NCBI GenBank assembly: GCA_008107755.1
Contig: VIRH01000148.1
Coordinates: forward strand, 55,419 to 119,418
From: Rhodobacterales bacterium
Lineage (GTDB): Bacteria > Pseudomonadota > Alphaproteobacteria > Rhizobiales > Stappiaceae
Reading direction: 5' to 3'
DNA length: 64,000 nt
Part shown: piece by piece, positions 9,463 to 19,793 of the stretch
Layout: every line of letters begins with the position of its first letter
How positions within the stretch are numbered: the first letter of the stretch is position 1
The notes under the pieces: model-generated
Database searches by the model: none
Seen by the model: the letters and a program-made list of their open reading frames with translations, nothing else
Told to the model about the DNA's origin: nothing
Position numbers and translations under genes: made by a program

Positions 9463-10793
9463 CCGTGGCCCTCCTGAACGAGATCGGCGCTTATGCCCTT
9501 TGCCTTCTTGCCGCTCAGGGTGATGGAGGGCGTGCGGGTGGAGATCAGGCCACGCGGCTTCCAGACCATGATGATGACCATCAGGAGCCCGAAGACGAGC
9601 ATGCGGTATTCCTCAAGGCCGCGGAAGAACTCGAAACCGCCGATCATGACGACAGCCGCGATGACGACACCGATCTGGCTGCCGAGGCCGCCGAGAACCA
9701 CGATCGCCAGGATCACCGCAGATTCAATGAAGGTGAAGCTTTCCGGCGAGATGAAGCCCTGACGGGTCGCAAAGAAGGAGCCGGCGAACCCGCCGAACAT
9801 CGCACCGAGAGCGAAGGCCGTCAGCTTGGTATTGGTCGTGTTGATCCCGAGAGACCGGCAGGCGATCTCGTCTTCGCGCAGGGCCTCCCACGCCCGCCCG
9901 ACCGGCAGCTTTCGAAGGCGCATGGTCACGAAATTGGTGATCAGGGCCATGGCCAGAATGACGTAGTAGAGGAAGATGATGCGGTGGATCGAACTGTATT
10001 CCAGGCCGAAGGTATCCGCGAACCCGCCTTCGCCGCGATTGAATTCGATGCCGAAGAAGCTCGGGCGCGGAATGCCGGAGATCCCGTCGGGACCGCCGGT
10101 GAAATCGTACCAGTTCAGCAGAACGATGCGGATGATTTCACCGAACGCCAGCGTGACGATGGCGAGATAGTCGCCCCTGAGGCGAAGCACCGGAAAGCCG
10201 AGGATGATGCCCCAAAACGCCGCAAGAATGCCGGCGAGCGGCAGGCAGATCCAGAAGGAAAAGCCGAAATACTCTGCGAGCAGTGCGTAGGAATAGGCAC
10301 CGACCGCATAGAAGGCGACATAGCCGAGGTCGAGAAGGCCTGCCAGCCCGACCACGATGTTGAGGCCCCAACCGAGCATCACATAGGTCGTCACGAGAAT
10401 GGCAAGATCAAGATATTGCCGGGACCCGCGCGACCCATAGGCCGACATCAGGAGGAAGGGCAGAATGACGGCAAGTACGAGAAAGACCGGCATTGCATAT
10501 TTGGCGAGCGGTGCCAGCGTCTGGGTGCTCGGGATCAGCCGGCCTGCCGTCTGGGTGACGGGTGTACCGGCCTTCCAGACAAAGAGGTTGAGCAGGAGCC
10601 GGCCGGCAAAGACGACGGCCACGGCGATGGCGACAGCGCCCCAGCGGTACTCGATGCCGAGCTGTCCGCCGAGGCCGCTGGCGACTTCCGCCTTCATGCC
10701 GATCAGGACGCTGAAGAGGGCGAGGGCGATCAGACCGCCGATCGCCGCATCCTTCAGCGAATCTATGAATAGATTTCCGGATTTCGCAGACAT
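9459..10793 (-). CDS. livM: Branched-chain amino acid ABC transporter permease LivM
   Basis: 444 residues, the long LivM form with an extra N-terminal hydrophobic part (about 15-110) before the conserved core. The core shows YVMLGWGLNIVVGLAGLLDLG and GRAWEALREDEIACRSLGIN, the cytoplasmic EAA-like loop that contacts the ATPases. There are about ten membrane segments. It forms the channel with LivH. It starts 4 bases after the livH stop and overlaps livG. Confidence 0.94.
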   Translation of the reverse strand: MSAKSGNLFIDSLKDAAIGGLIALALFSVLIGMKAEVASGLGGQLGIEYRWGAVAIAVAVVFAGRLLLNLFVWKAGTPVTQTAGRLIPSTQTLAPLAKYAMPVFLVLAVILPFLLMSAYGSRGSRQYLDLAILVTTYVMLGWGLNIVVGLAGLLDLGYVAFYAVGAYSYALLAEYFGFSFWICLPLAGILAAFWGIILGFPVLRLRGDYLAIVTLAFGEIIRIVLLNWYDFTGGPDGISGIPRPSFFGIEFNRGEGGFADTFGLEYSSIHRIIFLYYVILAMALITNFVTMRLRKLPVGRAWEALREDEIACRSLGINTTNTKLTAFALGAMFGGFAGSFFATRQGFISPESFTFIESAVILAIVVLGGLGSQIGVVIAAVVMIGGFEFFRGLEEYRMLVFGLLMVIIMVWKPRGLISTRTPSITLSGKKAKGISADLVQEGHG

Positions 10794-10797
10794 GGAC

Positions 10798-11733
<936 letters not shown>

Positions 11734-12312
11734 TTTGTTGTTGTTACCCCCGAGGCATGTCGATTTCCGACGAGGCTTTTCGCCTTCATTATCGTTTTCT
11801 TACCAAGCGTGATTGTGCAAGACAATTCCTCTCGTCAGGACCCGCTTGGAAAGACAGCAGATTTCGAGTTGGCTGAAAAGCGGAAGAATTTTCCCCTAAA
11901 CTCATGCGGAGAAGCGTTCTGTTTCCGGCAGATGTGCGCTCAGTTGCGCATTCAGGCGACGGTTTTCCTGACGCAGGAAGGTTTTGGCGCGCGATTTTTC
12001 GGTGAAAAATGGAAAGCCCTCTCGAACCGGAAGCGAAACCCTGCGGGCGTACCCTAGCGGAATCGCGATTCCGCATTTCGATTGCAGGCTCAGGTTGCGA
12101 CGGGAAAATCAGCAAGGCAAGAGGGGGAGCTGTTTTTTGCGGTGGACCATGTCCGGGAGAGGCAGGCCGCACATGAAAACCCCGGCCGTCCTTTCGGGCG
12201 GCCGGGGGATCAGGCACAAATTTCCTTTTCAAATACGGCAGCACCTGCGTGGAAGCGCTTCCCATTCCCCCGCTGGCGAGGCCTCCCCGGCGGGTGAACG
12301 AGCTATGTCGGA
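11734..12312. other. Non-coding stretch between livH and the TRAP genes
   Basis: 579 bases with no supportable gene; frames here have no homology that I recognise. It holds the promoter side of the liv operon (near 11734-11850, AT-richer) and the terminator of the TRAP operon at 12180-12207. No riboswitch or tRNA was seen. Confidence 0.5.
12180..12207 (-). terminator. Terminator of the TRAP/dehydrogenase operon
   Basis: A 9-bp perfect GC stem (12180-12188 with 12199-12207), extended inside by further pairs to a small loop. On the minus strand it is followed by TTTTC. It lies about 105 bases beyond the end of the TRAP large permease gene. Confidence 0.7.
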
Positions 12313-13623
12313 TTAGTTCGGCCCCTGACGCAGGTTGTCCGGCAGCCATGTCGCAAGATCGGGGAAGAGGATCAGCACGAACACCATCACAACCATGATC
12401 AGGAACATCGGCACGGCGGTACGCGCTATGTAGCCCATCTCGTGTTTGGTCATCCCTTGAAGAACGAAGAGATTGAAGCCGATGGGAGGCGTGATCTGCG
12501 CCATTTCCACGACCACGACGATGAATATGCCAAACCAGATGAGATCAATGCCGGCCGCCCGGATCATCGGTTCGACCACGGCCATCGTCAGCACCACGGA
12601 CGAGATACCGTCCAGGAAGCAGCCGAGGATGATGTAGAAGACCAGGAGCACCATCAGCAGCTCGAAGCGGCTGAGGTTCCAGTCGGCAATCAGGTTGGCA
12701 AGTGCGCGCGGAAGCCCGGTGAAGCCCATTGCCAGCGACAGGAAGGCAGCCCCGGCAAGGATGAGTGCGATCATGGCGCTGGTACGGGTTGCGCCCATGA
12801 GGCTTTCGGTGAAGGTCTTCCAGGTGAGAGACCCCTGGCTCGCGGCCAGAACGAGACCGCCGATCACGCCGAAGGCTGCCGCTTCGGTTGGTGTGGCATA
12901 GCCGAGATACATCGATCCGATGACGACGATGATCAGCGCGAGAACCGGCAGCAGGAAGCGGGAGTTCTTGACCTTCTCCATGAAGGGCATCGGCGGCTCC
13001 ATGTCCGGCTGCCACCTTGACGAGACCTTGGAGTAGATCGCCACATAGGTCATGAACATGAACGCGAGGAAGAGCCCCGGCATGATGCCGGCGAAAAAGA
13101 GTTTGGTGATGCTCTCGTTGATGGTCACCCCGTAGACGATCAGCGTCAGCGACGGCGGGATCATCAGGCCGAGCGTGGCCGCGCCGGCAAGGGTGCCGAT
13201 GACCATCGTTTCGGGATAATTTCGCTTGCGCAGCTCCGGGATCGACATCTTGCCGACGGTGGTCAGCGTTGCGGCCGACGAACCGGATACGGCGGCAAAG
13301 ACCGTGCAGCCGACGATGTTGGTGTGGACCAGGCCGCCCGGCAGACGGGCCATCCAGGGCGACAGACCCCTGAACATGTCTTCCGACAATCGTGTTCGGT
13401 AGAGAATTTCACCCATCCATATGAAGAGCGGCAGCGCTGTGAGCGTCCAGCTGGACGAGGCGGTCCAGATGGTGGTCAGCATGACGTCGCCGACGGGACG
13501 GGTGGTGAAGAGTTCCATGCCCACCCAGGCAACGCCCATCAGCGCGAGGCCGACCCAGACGCCGGTGCCCAGCAGCGTGAACAGGACGAACAGGAACAGG
13601 ATGATGATCGCGATGTTTTCCAT
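12313..13623 (-). CDS. dctM: TRAP transporter large permease (DctM)
   Basis: 436 residues with about 12 membrane segments. Family marks include GSSAATLTTVGKMSIPELRKR and AGAATLGLMIPPSLTLIVYGV, the conserved substrate/Na+ site loop, and later ITPPIGFNLFVLQGMT. It uses the sodium gradient to import an organic acid delivered by the DctP protein. It is the last gene of the minus-strand operon; the small permease ends five bases before its ATG. Confidence 0.93.
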   Translation of the reverse strand: MENIAIIILFLFVLFTLLGTGVWVGLALMGVAWVGMELFTTRPVGDVMLTTIWTASSSWTLTALPLFIWMGEILYRTRLSEDMFRGLSPWMARLPGGLVHTNIVGCTVFAAVSGSSAATLTTVGKMSIPELRKRNYPETMVIGTLAGAATLGLMIPPSLTLIVYGVTINESITKLFFAGIMPGLFLAFMFMTYVAIYSKVSSRWQPDMEPPMPFMEKVKNSRFLLPVLALIIVVIGSMYLGYATPTEAAAFGVIGGLVLAASQGSLTWKTFTESLMGATRTSAMIALILAGAAFLSLAMGFTGLPRALANLIADWNLSRFELLMVLLVFYIILGCFLDGISSVVLTMAVVEPMIRAAGIDLIWFGIFIVVVVEMAQITPPIGFNLFVLQGMTKHEMGYIARTAVPMFLIMVVMVFVLILFPDLATWLPDNLRQGPN

Positions 13624-13628
13624 TGATC

Positions 13629-14174
13629 CTATTCCCCCTGGCTCTGGTCGACCAGATCCTGCCTGATCCGGTTCTTGCCGTTGGCGACCACGCTGATCAG
13701 GTGGTCCGTCAGGGCGATGGCCAGAATGATGCCGCCGACCAGAACCGCCATCTGCGGAATCCAGAGCGGCGTGCGATCCTGACCCTGGCTGATGTCATTG
13801 AATTTCCAGGACCAGTAGACGAAGCGGCCGCAGTAATAGACGAAATACCACGCGATGGCTGTGCCGATGGCGAAGCACCAGGCATCGATCCATCGGCCAA
13901 CGTTCTCGGGAACCGCATTCAGGAGCAGCGAGACCCGGATGTGTGATCCGTGGTTGAGGGCATTTGCAAAGGCCAGGAAAGAGGCGGCTGCCATCGTGTA
14001 GCCCGCATAGTCGGGCGCACCGGGGAACACCTCGCCGGTCCAGCGAGCCAGCATCTGCAGGACGATCAGGCATAGAATGCCGATCAGGCACAGGGCCGCG
14101 GCAACGCCGGCGGCCAGATAGACAAAGTCGAGACCACGACGAAGTCCCCGCAGGAACGCCATCACCCACCTCAT
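13629..14174 (-). CDS. dctQ: TRAP transporter small permease (DctQ)
   Basis: 181 residues with four membrane segments: VAAALCLIGILCLIVLQML, AGYTMAAASFLAFANAL, WCFAIGTAIAWYFVYY, MAVLVGGIILAIALTDHLI. The conserved R-W near LQMLARWTGEVFPGAPD fits DctQ. An internal Met at codon 5 is another possible start. It pairs with DctM in the inner membrane. A stem-loop separates it from dctP upstream. Confidence 0.88.
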   Translation of the reverse strand: MRWVMAFLRGLRRGLDFVYLAAGVAAALCLIGILCLIVLQMLARWTGEVFPGAPDYAGYTMAAASFLAFANALNHGSHIRVSLLLNAVPENVGRWIDAWCFAIGTAIAWYFVYYCGRFVYWSWKFNDISQGQDRTPLWIPQMAVLVGGIILAIALTDHLISVVANGKNRIRQDLVDQSQGE

Positions 14175-14196
14175 TCGTTCGTGTTATGAAAGGGCA

Positions 14197-14220
14197 GTCG
14201 CCCCGCGTGTGCGGGGCGAC
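14197..14220 (-). promoter_or_regulatory. Intercistronic stem-loop between dctP and dctQ
   Basis: A perfect 10-bp stem with GTGT loop (14197-14206 with 14211-14220) in the 61-base gap after dctP. On the minus strand it is followed by only a short pyrimidine run (CCCTTT), so it may be a partial terminator or a 3'-end stabiliser. Either would make the binding protein more abundant than the permeases. Confidence 0.65.
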
Positions 14221-14235
14221 GTCGGTGGCAACAGC

Positions 14236-15231
14236 CTAGTTGCTGGTCGACTTCTTGAACTGGTCGACGATGGCCTTGCCCTCGTCGCCGGCGTTTTCAA
14301 GCCATTCGTTGGTCATCGTCTCACCGATTTCCTGCAGCTCTCCCTTCATCTTTTCCGAAGCGGGAGCGACCGTCATTCCGCCGTCGCGCAAACCCTGAAG
14401 GGTGAACTGGGTGTATTCCTTGGCGCGCCATGTGCCCGCGTATTCGGCAAGTTCCGCGCAGCCCTTGATCACGTTCTTGGACTCCTCGGAGACGCCGTCC
14501 CAGACGCCCGAGTTGACCATGATGTAGTTGCGCGGCAGCCAGGCATCCACTTCGTAGAAGTAGTTCAGGCTTTCCCAGACCTTGCGGTCATAGCCGGTCG
14601 CGCCGGAGGAGATCATGCTGTCGGCAACGCCGGTGGCGAAGGCCTGGCTGATTTCTGCCGCTTCGATCGTCACCGGCAGCATGCCCGTCAGTTCGGCGAT
14701 CCGCGAGGTGGCATTGGAATAGCTGCGGAACTTGACGCCCTTCATGTCCTCGACGGAATTGACTTCGTTCTTGAAGTAGAGCCCCTGGGGCGGCCACGGC
14801 ACGGAATAGAGCAGCGTCAGGTCCTGGCTGGCCAGAAGGTCGGTCATCGGCTGCTTGGCGGCGTCCCAAAGCTTTGCCGCGTCATCGAAGGACGTGGCGA
14901 GGAAGGGAATGGAATCGACGCCGAAGAGAGCGTTCTCGTTCTCGTGGCCCGACAGCAGGCGCTCGCCGATCGGAACCTGGCCGGTCTGGATTGCGCGTTT
15001 GATCTGGGCGCCGGGAAACAGCGAGCCGGAAGGATGAACGACGATGTCGATGTCGCCTCCCGTGCCGGTCTTAACGCATTTCGCGAACTCCGTCGCCGTC
15101 ACGGTGTGGAAGTTGGAAGCGGAGTACGCCACCGGCATGTCCCACTTCTCGGCGGCGGCCGGGGCGGCAAGCACCGCGGTCATCGGAAGGGCCGCGACAG
15201 CGGCCTTCAAGGTGTATTTAAGCTTTGTCAT
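14236..15231 (-). CDS. dctP: TRAP transporter substrate-binding protein (DctP)
   Basis: 331 residues from the ATG at 15231, preceded by GGAG. A longer frame upstream would run into the dehydrogenase gene and has no signal peptide. The signal peptide is MTKLKYTLKAAVAALPMTAV with cleavage near AAPAAAEKW. The DctP fold shows in GGDIDIVVHPSGSLFPGAQI and in VKFRSYSNATSRIAELTGM, whose Arg is the usual carboxylate-binding residue. It captures a carboxylate, possibly an amino- or hydroxy-acid judging by the neighbours. It lies between the flavoenzyme and dctQM. Confidence 0.92.
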   Translation of the reverse strand: MTKLKYTLKAAVAALPMTAVLAAPAAAEKWDMPVAYSASNFHTVTATEFAKCVKTGTGGDIDIVVHPSGSLFPGAQIKRAIQTGQVPIGERLLSGHENENALFGVDSIPFLATSFDDAAKLWDAAKQPMTDLLASQDLTLLYSVPWPPQGLYFKNEVNSVEDMKGVKFRSYSNATSRIAELTGMLPVTIEAAEISQAFATGVADSMISSGATGYDRKVWESLNYFYEVDAWLPRNYIMVNSGVWDGVSEESKNVIKGCAELAEYAGTWRAKEYTQFTLQGLRDGGMTVAPASEKMKGELQEIGETMTNEWLENAGDEGKAIVDQFKKSTSN

Positions 15232-15298
15232 GTTCCACTCCGTTGTTTTTGAAGGCTCTCTTTTTTTATTATGTTTGGTGAGCAGACATTTTGCCTGA

Positions 15299-16543
15299 TC
15301 ACATGGAAGAAAAACGGTCCGGCGCATACGGGCTGAGGTCGAGATTGACCGGCTGGTTGGCGACCAGCCCGGCCACAAGGCGACCGGTCTTCGGCCCTGC
15401 TGTCAAGCCGATATGATGATGGCCGAAGGCTGCATAGACGCCGGAGCCCGAGATTTCCCCGATCAGGGGCAGGCTGTCGCTGGGCGCGGGACGGTGCCCG
15501 AGCCAGCTTTCCTCGCCGGAATACTTGAGGTTCGGGAAGGCGCTTTTGACCTTCTTGCGGAGGAGGTCCAGCGGCGCCTTGCTCGGGCCGGCCTCCAGTC
15601 CTCCGAATTCAACGACACCCGCACAGCGCAGGCCGGCCGACATGGGCGTCGCGACGAACTTGCCTGAAGCCACCATGGCCGGGGCTGTTGGGGCACCCTC
15701 CGGATTTTCGAAGACGATATGATAGCCGCGCTCCGTCTCGAGCGGGATCTTGAGGCCCAGCTTCTTCATCAGTGGAGCGGACCAGACGCCTGTCGCCAGA
15801 ACAACCCTGTCGCAGGCGACGGGCCCTTCCGAGGTCAGCACACTGGAAATACTGCCGCCGTCCAGAGCGAAGTCCTTCACTTCGGCCTTCATCACCTTTC
15901 CGCCAAGCGCCTCGAAATCCCTGGCAAGGGCGGCGACGTATCCGCCCGGGTCGAGCACGTATCCATGCTCCTTCATGGACGCGAGAAGGTTGATCGACGG
16001 TCCGAAGGCAGGGTCATATTCCCGAACCGCCTCGCCCTCGATCAGCTCGGGTGCGAAGCCCGTTTCCTTGCGCAGGTTCCAGACATAGGCATCGCCCTCG
16101 AAGGCGGCGCGGTCGGTATAGGCGAAATTGTAATCGCTTTGCCTGACGAATGCGGCCGCCGAAAGCCCATCGGTGAGTGACAGGTGCTGCAAAACCGTAT
16201 CGCTGACGATCGGGCTCAAACCGGCCGCGATGCGTTTCGTGTCCGCATCGTTGGCGTGGCCGAGATACCGGACGAGCCAGGGGAACAGCTTCGGAAGGTA
16301 ACTCCAGCGCAGGAAGAGGGGAAAATCCGGATCGAGGAGCAGCTTCGGCCCCTTCATGATCAGTCCCGGCGTGGTGACCGGAATATTGGAGCAGGCCGCC
16401 AGGACACCGGCATTGCCGTAGGACGTTCCCTGTCCGGGATCGTTGCGGTCGATCAGGGTGACGTCGAGGCCCATCCGGCGAAGCCAGATTCCGGTGGATA
16501 CGCCGACGATTCCGGCACCGATGATTGCCACGGTACCGCTCAT
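15299..16543 (-). CDS. FAD-dependent D-amino-acid-dehydrogenase-like enzyme (DadA family)
   Basis: 414 residues of the DAO fold. The N-terminal nucleotide-binding motif is IIGAGIVGVSTGIWLRRMG, with the acidic residue of the next strand in VTLIDRNDPGQGTSYGNAG, where GTSYGNAG is typical of DadA-like enzymes. The C-terminal FAD loop is AFGHHHIGLTAGPKTGRLVAG. It probably oxidises an amine or D-amino acid to the imino/oxo acid and passes electrons to the respiratory chain. It is the first gene of the operon with dctPQM, divergent from the ThDP-enzyme gene. A role in catabolism of the TRAP substrate is inferred; the true substrate is unknown. Confidence 0.82.
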   Translation of the reverse strand: MSGTVAIIGAGIVGVSTGIWLRRMGLDVTLIDRNDPGQGTSYGNAGVLAACSNIPVTTPGLIMKGPKLLLDPDFPLFLRWSYLPKLFPWLVRYLGHANDADTKRIAAGLSPIVSDTVLQHLSLTDGLSAAAFVRQSDYNFAYTDRAAFEGDAYVWNLRKETGFAPELIEGEAVREYDPAFGPSINLLASMKEHGYVLDPGGYVAALARDFEALGGKVMKAEVKDFALDGGSISSVLTSEGPVACDRVVLATGVWSAPLMKKLGLKIPLETERGYHIVFENPEGAPTAPAMVASGKFVATPMSAGLRCAGVVEFGGLEAGPSKAPLDLLRKKVKSAFPNLKYSGEESWLGHRPAPSDSLPLIGEISGSGVYAAFGHHHIGLTAGPKTGRLVAGLVANQPVNLDLSPYAPDRFSSM

Positions 16544-16744
16544 TGCGCGGCCCCGCAGGCGCTTTGAAAACCCGGCCCTGTCCCCATTCGCTGCGACACT
16601 CCCTGCCTGTTGTGCCAGCCACTTTTGATCTGCCCGGTCGCGCTTGCTTTTTAGCAGCTTTCAATCCGGACCGAACATAACCCGTTGATACTAATGCATC
16701 GATTCACGATGGGTTCAATAGGCAAAGTGAATGACGTTCTGTGC

Positions 16745-16772
16745 TTGACGCTGTAGTTTGAGCTGTATACAG
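16745..16772 (+). promoter_or_regulatory. Candidate promoter with GntR-type operator
   Basis: CTGTATACAG at 16763-16772 is a perfect 10-bp palindrome of the TGTATACA kind bound by many FCD-type GntR regulators. It lies in the 281-base divergent region, 52 bases upstream of the ThDP enzyme start. TTGACG at 16745-16750 and TATACA at 16766-16771 resemble -35 and -10 boxes with a slightly short 15-base spacer, so the operator would cover the -10. A GntR gene lies in the same cluster at 19794. Confidence 0.6.
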
Positions 16773-16824
16773 ACAAAAATACAAAGTCAACAAGCCCTCG
16801 TACAGGGCAGGCGGGAGATGGAAC

Positions 16825-18528
16825 GTGGCAGACCAGACCAAGGCGAACACCATGACCGGAGCGGAAGCGATGGTCCGAATGCTGGAAGCGCACGGGGTGA
16901 AGCACATATTCGGTCTGTGCGGGGACACCACGCTGCCTTTTTATGACGCGCTTCACCGGCTGGACCACGGTATCGAGCACATCCTGACGCGCGACGAGCG
17001 CTGTGCCGCCTACATGGCGGATGGCTATGCCCGGGTCACCAGGCGGGTGGGCGTTTGCGAAGGGCCGTCCGGTGGCGGTGCGACCTACATTCTGCCCGGG
17101 CTGGTCGAGGCGAACGAAAGTTCCGTTCCGATCCTTGCCATCACCTCGGATGTCGGCACACGTTCCAAGGGGCACTATCCGCTGACCGAGCTGGATCAGG
17201 AAGGATTGATGCGCCCGCTGACCAAATTCAACACCGTTATCCAGCATGCGGACGCCATCCCCGACGCCGTTCGCACCGCGTTCCGCACCATGACGACGGG
17301 CCGGCCAGGCTCTGCCCATCTCGGCCTTCCGATCGACGTGCAGCGCGGCCAGGCCAACCCGGACAGCATCTGGGCGGACCCGGCCCATCAGAGCTACCCG
17401 GCCTATCCGTCGGGCCCCGATCCGGAGGCGGTCGAGGCTGCGCTGGACGCGATCAGGTCTGCCCGGTTTCCTGTGGTCATCTGCGGCGGCGGGATCGTGC
17501 TTGCCGGCGGCGAGAGCGAGTTTGTCTCCTTCGTCGAGGCGCTCGATATCGCGGTCGCGACGACGATTTCCGGGCAGGGATCGATTCCCGAGACCCATCC
17601 GAACTGCATCGGCGTGGTCGGGTCCAACGGCGGTGTGCCGGCAACCCGCGAACTGGTGGAGAAAGCCGATCTCGTCGTCTTCATCGGCTGCCGGGCCGGG
17701 TCGGTGACGACCGAGCTTTGGCGCTACCCGACCAAGGCGACGCGGATCGTCCATATCGACAGCGATCCCGAGGTGATCGGAGCCTCCTACCGGACGGAAG
17801 TCGGCGTGGTGTCCGACGCCCGTCTTGCGCTGAAGGCGATGAACGCGGAAATCGCCGTGCGGGATCTTCAGCCGGGATTCGGCGGCGCCAAGGCCGTGGT
17901 CCCGCTCAAGGCGAAGAAATGGGATGTGTTCAACCGGTTCTCCGGGTCGGCAGAGACGCCGATCCGGCCTGAGCGCACGATTGCCGCCCTTCGCAAGGTT
18001 CTCGATGACGATGCGGTGATCGTTGGCGATCCGGGTACGCCGTGTCCCTATCTTTCCGCCTATTATGAACTCAACACCACGGGCCGGACGCTGTTTTCCA
18101 ACCGCGCCCACGGCGCCCTCGGCTATGCGCTTTCGGCCGCCATGGGGGCAAGTGTCGGTGCGCCGGACAAGAAGGTGGTGTCGCTGATGGGCGACGGCAG
18201 CTTCGGCTTTACCTGCGGCGAACTGGAGACGGTGGTGCGCAAGAACATGCCGATCACGTTCATCGTCTTTTCCAATTCGGTCTATGGCTGGATCAAGGCC
18301 GGGCAGAAGACCGGCTTCGATGAGCGCTATTTCTCGGTCGACTTCAACCGGACCGACCACAAGGCCGTGGCCGAAGCCTTTGGCGTCAAGGCATGGCGTG
18401 TGGAGAACCCCGAAGATCTGGAGAGCGTGCTGCGCCAGGCGGTTGCTCATGACGGGCCGACACTTGTCGACGTGATCAGCCAGCCGCTTCAAGATGCGAA
18501 TGCCCCGGTCAGCGAGTGGATTGCGTGA
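16825..18528 (+). CDS. ThDP-dependent acetolactate-synthase-like enzyme
   Basis: 567 residues from a GTG start. The N-terminal ThDP domain has the catalytic Glu in ILTRDERCAAYMADGYAR. The middle domain is about 190-340. The C-terminal domain carries the metal/ThDP motif LMGDGSFGFTCGELETVV and, about 28 residues on, SNSVYGW. It resembles acetolactate synthase, oxalyl-CoA/benzoylformate decarboxylase and related 2-oxoacid decarboxylases, and there is no regulatory subunit gene nearby. A catabolic 2-oxoacid decarboxylase acting after the flavoenzyme is plausible. The stop overlaps the next ATG by one base (TGATG), so the two are coupled. Confidence 0.85.
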   Translation: MADQTKANTMTGAEAMVRMLEAHGVKHIFGLCGDTTLPFYDALHRLDHGIEHILTRDERCAAYMADGYARVTRRVGVCEGPSGGGATYILPGLVEANESSVPILAITSDVGTRSKGHYPLTELDQEGLMRPLTKFNTVIQHADAIPDAVRTAFRTMTTGRPGSAHLGLPIDVQRGQANPDSIWADPAHQSYPAYPSGPDPEAVEAALDAIRSARFPVVICGGGIVLAGGESEFVSFVEALDIAVATTISGQGSIPETHPNCIGVVGSNGGVPATRELVEKADLVVFIGCRAGSVTTELWRYPTKATRIVHIDSDPEVIGASYRTEVGVVSDARLALKAMNAEIAVRDLQPGFGGAKAVVPLKAKKWDVFNRFSGSAETPIRPERTIAALRKVLDDDAVIVGDPGTPCPYLSAYYELNTTGRTLFSNRAHGALGYALSAAMGASVGAPDKKVVSLMGDGSFGFTCGELETVVRKNMPITFIVFSNSVYGWIKAGQKTGFDERYFSVDFNRTDHKAVAEAFGVKAWRVENPEDLESVLRQAVAHDGPTLVDVISQPLQDANAPVSEWIA

Positions 18529-19649
18529 TGTCGGAACACAAGATTTCAGCCCTCAAGGTTCATCGGGTCCTCATTCCCGCCAAGGCGGTTCATTCTCACG
18601 GGTCCGGCGACGTCTCGGGCATCGACGCGGTGCTTCTGGAGCTGACGACCGATACCGGACTGACAGGCTGGGGGGAGGCCTCGCCTTGGCCGGTGTTCAC
18701 CGGAACGTCAGAGGCAAATGTCGCGGCGCTTCATGTCTATTTCCGGCCGTTTCTGATCGGGGCCGATCCCGTTCAGGTGGAAGTGTTGATGAACCGGGCC
18801 GACAAGGTTCTGGTCGGAAATCCGGAAGCGAAGGCCGCGCTTGAAACGGCGCTTCTCGACCTGACCGGACAGATATCCGGGCTTTCCATTTGCGAACTCG
18901 TTGGCGGCCGGTTCCGGGACGAGATCCCGATGAGCTTTTCCATCGCCAATCCGGACTTCGGCAACGACCTTGAGGATGTTGCCGGGCAATGGGCGGATGG
19001 TGTTCGGATCTTCAAGCTCAAGACGGGCTTCAACGACCATTCCTTCGACGTCATGCGCCTTGAAAAGCTGCGCGAGATCTATGGCGAGGAAGCGGACCTG
19101 CGCATCGACTACAATCAGGGCCTTGCGGCCTATGACGCGATCCGGCGGGTCCGTGATCTGGAACGGTTCGCGCCGACCTTTGTCGAGCAGCCGGTCAAGA
19201 TGCATGAGCGCGAGGTGATGGCGGAGATCACGCGGGCCGTCGACGTGCCGGTCATGGCGGATGAATCCGTTTTCAATCCACGAGAGGCATTGCGGGCGGC
19301 CTCGAGCCGGACGGCCGATATCTTCTCGCTCAAGATCGCCAAATCCGGCGGGATCCGCAGGGCACTCGAAATCGCCGCGATTGCGCGCGCGGCGGGTATC
19401 GAGGTCTATGGCGGCTGCATGTTCGAAACGTCCATCGCCCATGCGGCGGGGGCGCATCTCATGGCGGCCGTGCCCGATCTCAGGCTCGGTTGCGAGTTCT
19501 ACATGTCGAACTACTATGCGGAGGCCGATATCGCGGTGGAGCCCTTCCAGGTTGCCGGCGGCAACGTTCAGGTGCCAAAGGGACCAGGCCTGGGGACAAG
19601 GCCCGATCCGGACAAGCTTGGCCGCTACAGGCTTGAATTGCTGTCTTGA
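18528..19649 (+). CDS. Enolase-superfamily enzyme, muconate-lactonizing/mandelate-racemase group
   Basis: 373 residues from the ATG at 18528, overlapping the previous stop. An upstream GTG is possible but lies inside the ThDP gene. The capping domain comes first, then the barrel with Lys-x-Lys in FKLKTGFND, metal ligands in LRIDYNQG, FVEQPVKM and VMADESVFN, and the opposite-face Lys in SLKIAKSGGI. This residue set is that of the MLE subgroup (cycloisomerase, racemase or dehydratase chemistry through an enolate). The exact reaction cannot be read from sequence; with its neighbours, a substrate that is an amino or hydroxy acid is likely. Confidence 0.85.
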   Translation: MSEHKISALKVHRVLIPAKAVHSHGSGDVSGIDAVLLELTTDTGLTGWGEASPWPVFTGTSEANVAALHVYFRPFLIGADPVQVEVLMNRADKVLVGNPEAKAALETALLDLTGQISGLSICELVGGRFRDEIPMSFSIANPDFGNDLEDVAGQWADGVRIFKLKTGFNDHSFDVMRLEKLREIYGEEADLRIDYNQGLAAYDAIRRVRDLERFAPTFVEQPVKMHEREVMAEITRAVDVPVMADESVFNPREALRAASSRTADIFSLKIAKSGGIRRALEIAAIARAAGIEVYGGCMFETSIAHAAGAHLMAAVPDLRLGCEFYMSNYYAEADIAVEPFQVAGGNVQVPKGPGLGTRPDPDKLGRYRLELLS

Positions 19650-19793
19650 CCCTTGAGCAAGGGTTTCCGAAAAGCAGTGGTGTGATGGCCGATGGCAATG
19701 CTGTGAAGACAAGTGCTCCGTGGCAGGAGCCATGCGGGCAGACGCCTGGCAGCCGGAGAGTGTGGGCGCATCTTTCGCCTGCGGGAGAGTTGA

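Noticed and set aside
15232..15378. Longer start for dctP (ATG at 15378)
   Set aside because: It would overlap the flavoenzyme gene and bury the signal peptide. The ATG at 15231 has a ribosome site and starts the signal peptide.
16651..18492. A 613-codon open frame on the minus strand
   Set aside because: It lies antisense to the ThDP enzyme, whose motifs and length are clear. The minus frame has low-complexity His/Arg/Asp-rich sequence typical of a mirror frame in GC-rich DNA.
18528..19649. Naming the enolase-superfamily gene cis-3-hydroxyproline dehydratase or muconate cycloisomerase
   Set aside because: The proline-racemase-type neighbours expected for the first and the catechol genes expected for the second are absent. 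Only the subgroup is supported.
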